The position numbers were made by a program, and so were the translations under genes. A DNA stretch of 8,914 bases from a bacterium. GTDB taxonomy: Bacteria > Arandabacterota > Arandabacteria > Arandabacterales > Arandabacteraceae. The stretch is from positions 1 to 8,914 of the forward strand of contig JALGWB010000066.1 of NCBI GenBank assembly GCA_025774405.1, written 5' to 3'. Below, one piece after another: positions 6,411-8,914 of the stretch. Each line of letters opens with the position of its first letter. Position 1 is the first letter of the stretch. Under the pieces are notes generated by a model. The model searched no databases. It saw only the letters and a list, made by a program, of their open reading frames with translations, and was not told where the DNA came from.

Positions 6411-6998
6411 GTGTTTGAGAACAGTCAGGATCAGACCAACGGAGTCCCGCTTGAAGGATCTCACGCATCAGGTGGGGGGCAGACTGGGGATCACCCCCAC
6501 CGCCGTAAATTCACAAAGAAGGAACTTGAGAAGAAGGTTGAGGATCTATCCGAGGAGCTTGACAGGGTAAGAGCTGAGCTTGAAGAAACCAGGGATCGAT
6601 TTCTCAGGAGTCTTGCCGATTTTGACAATTATCGCAAGCGGGTGGTACGTGAAAGGGAGGAGCTTACAAGATGCGCCAACGAGGAGCTCATCAAGCGTTT
6701 ACTTGAGGTGCTTGACAATATCGAGCGGGCACTTGATGCTGCACGCAGAACCGACGATTTGGAAGGCTTCAAGAAGGGTATTGAGCTTATCTATGAACGC
6801 TTGAAGGAAATCCTTTCCAAGGAGGGCTTATGCCCGATTGAATGTGTTGGCAAGAGATTCGATCCAAACTATCATGAGGCGGTCATGACGCTTGAGAAGG
6901 ATGGTATAGAGGCGGAGAAGGTGATCGAAGAGGTTCAGAGGGGTTACATGTTGAATGGCAGAGTAATTAGACCCAGCAAAGTCATCGTTTCCAAATAG
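6411..6998 (+). CDS. grpE: GrpE, nucleotide exchange factor for DnaK
   Basis: A 195-residue cytoplasmic co-chaperone (family about 180-210) that works as a dimer to release ADP from DnaK. The first 33 residues are polar and disordered (Gly/Asn/Gln-rich). A long coiled coil spans about 35-85, including LEKKVEDLSEELDRVRAEL and RSLADFDNYRKRV. A helical bundle follows, then the C-terminal beta domain: RFDPNYHEAVMTL (149-161) and the family signature VIEEVQRGYMLNGRVIRPSKV (171-191). The GTG start at 6411 is four bases after the hrcA TAG, with a Shine-Dalgarno site inside hrcA. An in-frame upstream start at 6345 would overlap hrcA by 62 bases and add residues with no family likeness. It should be co-transcribed with hrcA and dnaK from the CIRCE-controlled promoter. 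Confidence 0.97.
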   Translation: MFENSQDQTNGVPLEGSHASGGGQTGDHPHRRKFTKKELEKKVEDLSEELDRVRAELEETRDRFLRSLADFDNYRKRVVREREELTRCANEELIKRLLEVLDNIERALDAARRTDDLEGFKKGIELIYERLKEILSKEGLCPIECVGKRFDPNYHEAVMTLEKDGIEAEKVIEEVQRGYMLNGRVIRPSKVIVSK

Positions 6999-7013
6999 AT
7001 TTGGAGGAGCAAG

Positions 7014-8914
7014 ATGGGAAGGGTTATCGGCATTGATCTTGGCACAACCAACTCATGTGTTGCTGTCATGGAGGCAGGTGAGCCAAAGGTGATTCCCAAC
7101 AGGGAAGGTGGTCGCACGACCCCTTCGGTTGTCGCCTTTACCAAAGCGGGCGAGCGCCTCGCTGGATTGGTGGCCAAGCGCCAGGCGATAACCAATCCCG
7201 AGAATACGATCTTTTCAATCAAGCGCTTCATGGGAAGGCGATATGGCGAGGTTCCCGATGAGATAGCCAATGTTCCCTATAAGGTCACCCAGGCTCCAAA
7301 CGGTGATGTTCGCATAGAGGTTGCTGGCAAACAATATGCTCCTCCCGAGATTTCAGCGATGATTTTGCAGGAGCTCAAAAGGGCGGCTGAAGATTATCTC
7401 GGTGAGGAGATCAAACAGGCGGTCATAACCGTACCGGCATATTTCAATGACTCGCAGAGACAGGCTACCAAGGATGCTGGTAGGATTGCGGGGCTCGAGG
7501 TGCTTCGTATCATAAATGAACCTACCGCCGCCTCGCTCGCATATGGTCTGGACAAGAAGAAAGAGGAAAGGATAGTGGTCTATGACCTTGGAGGCGGCAC
7601 CTTTGCTGTTTCAATCCTCGAGATCAGCGAGGGTGTGTTTGAAGTTAGATCTACCAGCGGCGATACGCACCTTGGCGGTGACGACTTCGATCAGCGCCTG
7701 ATTGACCATGTTGCTGAGGAATTCATGAAACAAGAGGGAATCGATCTTCGTCAGGACAGGATGGCGCTTCAGCGCCTCAAGGAAGCATGTGAAAAAGCAA
7801 AGTGTGAGCTTTCGACCACTGTTGAAACCACAATCAACTTGCCCTTCATAACTGCCGGTGCAGGCGGCCCCAAGCATCTCGACATGAAGATCACCCGGTC
7901 CAAGCTTGAACAGCTCACAGCAGATCTCGTCCAGCGAACAGTTGGTCCCTGTAAGCAAGCATTGGAGGATGCAGGGCTGAGGCCTGAAGATATCGATGAG
8001 GTGATTCTGGTCGGTGGCGCAACCCGGATGCCACTGATTCAGGAGACTGTCAGGGGAATCTTTGGCAAGGAACCGCACAAGGGGGTCAATCCGGATGAGG
8101 TTGTGGCGATTGGTGCGGCTATCCAGGCTGGAGTCCTGGCCGGGGATGTCAAGGATGTGCTTTTGCTAGATGTTACTCCGCTTTCACTTGGCATTGAGAC
8201 TCTTGGTGGGGTGATGACCAGAATAATAGAACGCAATACAACCATTCCGACTCGCAAGTCTCAGATCTTCTCGACAGCGTCGGACAATCAGACGGCTGTA
8301 ACAATTCATGTCTTACAGGGCGAGCGCCCGATGGCGATAGACAATAGAACGCTCGGTAGATTTGATCTGGTTGGTATCCCACCCGCACCGAGAGGGGTGC
8401 CCCAGATCAAAGTGACTTTCGACATCGACGCTAATGGAATTGTTCATGTCTCTGCAAGGGATCTCGGGACCGGCAAGGAGCAGAAGATAGTGGTGCAGGC
8501 CTCAAGCGGCTTGAGTGAAGAAGAAATCCAGCGGATGATAAAAGATGCCGAGCAGCATGCTGAGGAGGATCGCAGAAAGCAAGCAGTTGCTGAGGCTCGC
8601 AACAGAGCTGATTCTTTAGTCTATTCGACTGAGAAGTCGCTGAAGGACCACGCTGGAAGAATAAGCGAAAGCGATAGAAAAGAGATTGAAGAAGCCATAG
8701 GTGAGGTTAGGAAGGTATTGGATAGTGGTGATGCTGATACCATAAGCTCAAGGGCTGAAGAGCTTTCGAAGCGGTGGTATAGGATTGCTGAGAAACTCTA
8801 CCAGAAGGCTGCCGAAGCAAAGGGTGACGAGCAGGATGGCACTCAGCAAAGCGCTGACCAGGGCAGCAATGGTGCTGTCAATGCAGATTATCAGGTTGTC
8901 GATGATGAGAAGGC
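7014..8914 (+). CDS. dnaK: Chaperone DnaK (Hsp70), C-terminal few residues cut by the window edge
   Basis: 633 codons are present and the ending DYQVVDDEK matches the usual DnaK C-terminus, so only a few residues are missing. DnaK is the ATP-driven cytoplasmic chaperone working with DnaJ and GrpE. Phosphate-1 motif GIDLGTTNS (6-14, with Asp8), catalytic Lys70 (FSIKRFMGRR), Glu/Pro motif INEPTAASLAYG and phosphate-2 YDLGGGTF (190-197, Asp191, Thr196) are present. The next residue, Asp in nearly all DnaK (E. coli D201), is Ala198 here (GCT at 7605-7607). The linker VLLLDVTPLSLG starts at residue 382; the peptide-binding beta domain, helical lid and a Gly/Gln/Asp-rich tail follow. The insert after KRFMGRR typical of Gram-negative Hsp70 is present. 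ATG 7014 has GGAGGAG at 7003-7009, 15 bases after the grpE stop. dnaJ would be expected downstream. Confidence 0.98.
   Translation, partial: MGRVIGIDLGTTNSCVAVMEAGEPKVIPNREGGRTTPSVVAFTKAGERLAGLVAKRQAITNPENTIFSIKRFMGRRYGEVPDEIANVPYKVTQAPNGDVRIEVAGKQYAPPEISAMILQELKRAAEDYLGEEIKQAVITVPAYFNDSQRQATKDAGRIAGLEVLRIINEPTAASLAYGLDKKKEERIVVYDLGGGTFAVSILEISEGVFEVRSTSGDTHLGGDDFDQRLIDHVAEEFMKQEGIDLRQDRMALQRLKEACEKAKCELSTTVETTINLPFITAGAGGPKHLDMKITRSKLEQLTADLVQRTVGPCKQALEDAGLRPEDIDEVILVGGATRMPLIQETVRGIFGKEPHKGVNPDEVVAIGAAIQAGVLAGDVKDVLLLDVTPLSLGIETLGGVMTRIIERNTTIPTRKSQIFSTASDNQTAVTIHVLQGERPMAIDNRTLGRFDLVGIPPAPRGVPQIKVTFDIDANGIVHVSARDLGTGKEQKIVVQASSGLSEEEIQRMIKDAEQHAEEDRRKQAVAEARNRADSLVYSTEKSLKDHAGRISESDRKEIEEAIGEVRKVLDSGDADTISSRAEELSKRWYRIAEKLYQKAAEAKGDEQDGTQQSADQGSNGAVNADYQVVDDEK

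Overview
The window reads as ordinary housekeeping chromosome from a diderm, selenocysteine-decoding bacterium. All genes lie on the + strand, packed nearly end to end with gaps of 4 to 134 bases and good Shine-Dalgarno (SD) sites. Base composition looks near 50% GC by eye. Three points bear on the organism. The selD 3' end sits next to a complete tRNA-Sec, so UGA is recoded. The DnaK nucleotide-binding domain carries the N-terminal-quadrant insert typical of Gram-negative Hsp70s. The DUF5683-type membrane protein is commonest in Bacteroidetes and related FCB phyla. An uncultured FCB-like or deltaproteobacteria-like lineage is plausible, but the phylum cannot be fixed from this window.

Layout. 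1-176: 3' end of selD (selenophosphate synthase). 186-282: tRNA-Sec (anticodon UCA, encoded CCA). 300-809: small secreted or membrane DUF5683-like protein with a TTG start. 843-1487: lepB, signal peptidase I. 1492-3288: lepA, elongation factor 4. 3293-4441: hemW, radical-SAM heme chaperone. 4530-5504: periplasmic substrate-binding protein of the DUF534/TrpX type, with no transporter partner in view. 5602-5628: CIRCE operator. 5639-6406: hrcA. 6411-6998: grpE. 7014 to the right edge: dnaK, lacking only a few C-terminal residues.

How it fits together. The left part supplies selenocysteine (SelD makes selenophosphate; the tRNA carries Sec) and seems to be read through into an envelope gene and lepB. 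The middle part, lepA-hemW, joins the heat-shock operon hrcA-grpE-dnaK in an order also seen in Firmicutes such as Bacillus subtilis, except that a substrate-binding-protein gene lies between hemW and hrcA. HrcA should repress its own operon through the CIRCE element; GrpE is the nucleotide-exchange factor for DnaK.

I see no mobile element, CRISPR array, phage or wholly new system. The points most worth a second look are within known genes: DnaK has Ala in place of a nearly invariant active-site Asp (A198, in GGGTF-A-VS); HrcA is only 255 residues and appears to lack the inserted dimerisation domain; the tRNA-Sec is squeezed between two coding genes; and three gene junctions share a TAG-N4-start layout.
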